Assembly (NCBI RefSeq): GCF_900156695.1
Contig: NZ_FTOM01000004.1
Location: 124,001 to 188,000, forward strand
DNA: 64,000 nucleotides
Source: Phaeovulum vinaykumarii
Lineage (GTDB): Bacteria > Pseudomonadota > Alphaproteobacteria > Rhodobacterales > Rhodobacteraceae
Direction of reading: 5' to 3'
A program made the translations under genes and the position numbers. Below the pieces are notes generated by a model, which worked only from the letters and a program-made list of their open reading frames with translations, searched no databases and was not told the origin of the DNA. Each line of letters opens with the position of its first letter. Within the stretch, counting starts at the first letter, position 1. This document shows, in pieces, positions 63,700-64,000 of this stretch.

Positions 63700-64000
63700 A
63701 TGGGCGCGACGGACAAGACGGGACAGGGGGGCAAGACCGGCGGGGTCGTGCTCTTGCGGCCGCTGGCGGTGCAGGGCGCGGCGCCCCAGGTTCTGGATGC
63801 GCTGATCTGGGCCGAGGCAGACGACCCCGGCCTGCGGCCCCAGCCCGATGACGCCGCGCCCGACGGGGCCGCCGCCGACGGGGCCGCCGCCGACGCGCCC
63901 GCGCCCGATCCCGCAGCCAAGGCCCTGCCCCACATCTTCCGCGTGTTCTTCGCCGATCCCGCCCCGTTCGAGAAGATCGCGCCGCCCCCGCCCGAAAGCG
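63700..64000 (+). CDS. Unknown protein, N-terminal part, with pentapeptide-like repeat
   Basis: The frame opens with ATG at 63700 and is still open at the window edge (about 100 residues visible). It begins MGATDKTGQGGKTGGVVLLR, then APQVLDALIWAEADD. A low-complexity linker of five-residue units follows (DDAAP, DGAAA, DGAAA, DAPAP), then ALPHIFRVFFADPAPFEKIA. No family is recognised. It is divergent from the GT32-like gene across 118 bp, so a role in the same surface-glycan pathway is possible. Confidence 0.6.
   Translation, partial: MGATDKTGQGGKTGGVVLLRPLAVQGAAPQVLDALIWAEADDPGLRPQPDDAAPDGAAADGAAADAPAPDPAAKALPHIFRVFFADPAPFEKIAPPPPES
63847..63906 (+). repeat. 15-bp in-frame tandem repeat (four units)
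   Basis: Units at 63847-63861, 63862-63876, 63877-63891 and 63892-63906. The middle two are identical (GACGGGGCCGCCGCC). The array encodes five-residue repeats within the unknown protein. Confidence 0.85.

Overview
The window is 64 kb of very GC-rich DNA. Gene content and protein style point to an alphaproteobacterium of the Rhodobacteraceae/Paracoccaceae group. The signs are an LdtR-type MarR regulator, DUF6456 and DUF6477 proteins, CtrA-type boxes, an NsrR-like Rrf2 protein, a PuuE-UraD fusion, an IalB-family protein and DUF5368. No rRNA, tRNA, insertion sequence, phage or CRISPR array was seen, so this looks like ordinary chromosome. About 57 genes are supported. Two of them, an ornithine/lysine decarboxylase and kpsC, are each broken by one small indel in otherwise intact sequence.

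Layout. 1-2.9 kb: a sulfide:quinone oxidoreductase operon with a DUF5368 protein and a SLAC1-type channel, divergent from an NsrR-like regulator. 3.6-7.1 kb: LdtR-type regulator, sdhE, XRE regulator, aspartate aminotransferase and a small conserved protein. 7.1-10.5 kb: dTDP-L-rhamnose operon rfbC-rfbB-rfbD-rfbA. 10.6-17.6 kb: L,D-transpeptidase, DUF2892 protein with a BigR/SqrR-type operator, copper ATPase, dapA and a lytic transglycosylase. 17.6-25.2 kb: Lrp regulator with the broken decarboxylase, metF/metR, suhB, gloB and an HPP-CBS protein. 25.4-38.6 kb: clpA, a three-gene glucosylglycerate-type locus, DUF475 protein, lipA, a membrane protein, the DUF6456/DUF6477 divergent pair with CtrA boxes, and a HerA-like ATPase. 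38.6-39.1 kb: two probable small RNAs with complementary segments. 39.1-48.3 kb: IalB protein, fabF-acp-lpxD with a large L,D-transpeptidase, an M15 peptidase, and ribE-ribBA-ribH-nusB. 48.7-53.4 kb: capsule export genes kpsS, a Wza/KpsD-type exporter and the broken kpsC. 53.5-56.9 kb: pyrB, a small membrane protein, a dihydroorotase-like protein lacking metal ligands, and plsY. 57.3-60.2 kb: ureide (purine) catabolism. 60.4-64 kb: an unusual methyltransferase-hydrolase fusion, an FkbM methyltransferase, a GT32-like glycosyltransferase and the start of an unknown gene.

How the genes work together. Several blocks build or remodel the envelope: dTDP-rhamnose supply, capsule export, an LpxD/ACP/KAS set for lipid A, several L,D-transpeptidases, an endopeptidase and a lytic transglycosylase, and PlsY for phospholipid. 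Others handle stress: sulfide and NO sensing, copper export, methylglyoxal detoxification, glucosylglycerate as compatible solute, and the ClpA unfoldase.

The most unusual feature is a recurring family of degenerate short tandem arrays, mostly with a 15-bp period (also 14, 19, 30, 33 and 36 bp). They lie at gene 3' ends and in long non-coding gaps. In-frame versions occur at the RfbB C-terminus and in the last, partial gene. Other leads are the complementary small-RNA pair, the CtrA boxes, the BigR/SqrR operator and the NsrR-like operator next to a Tat-exported SQR.
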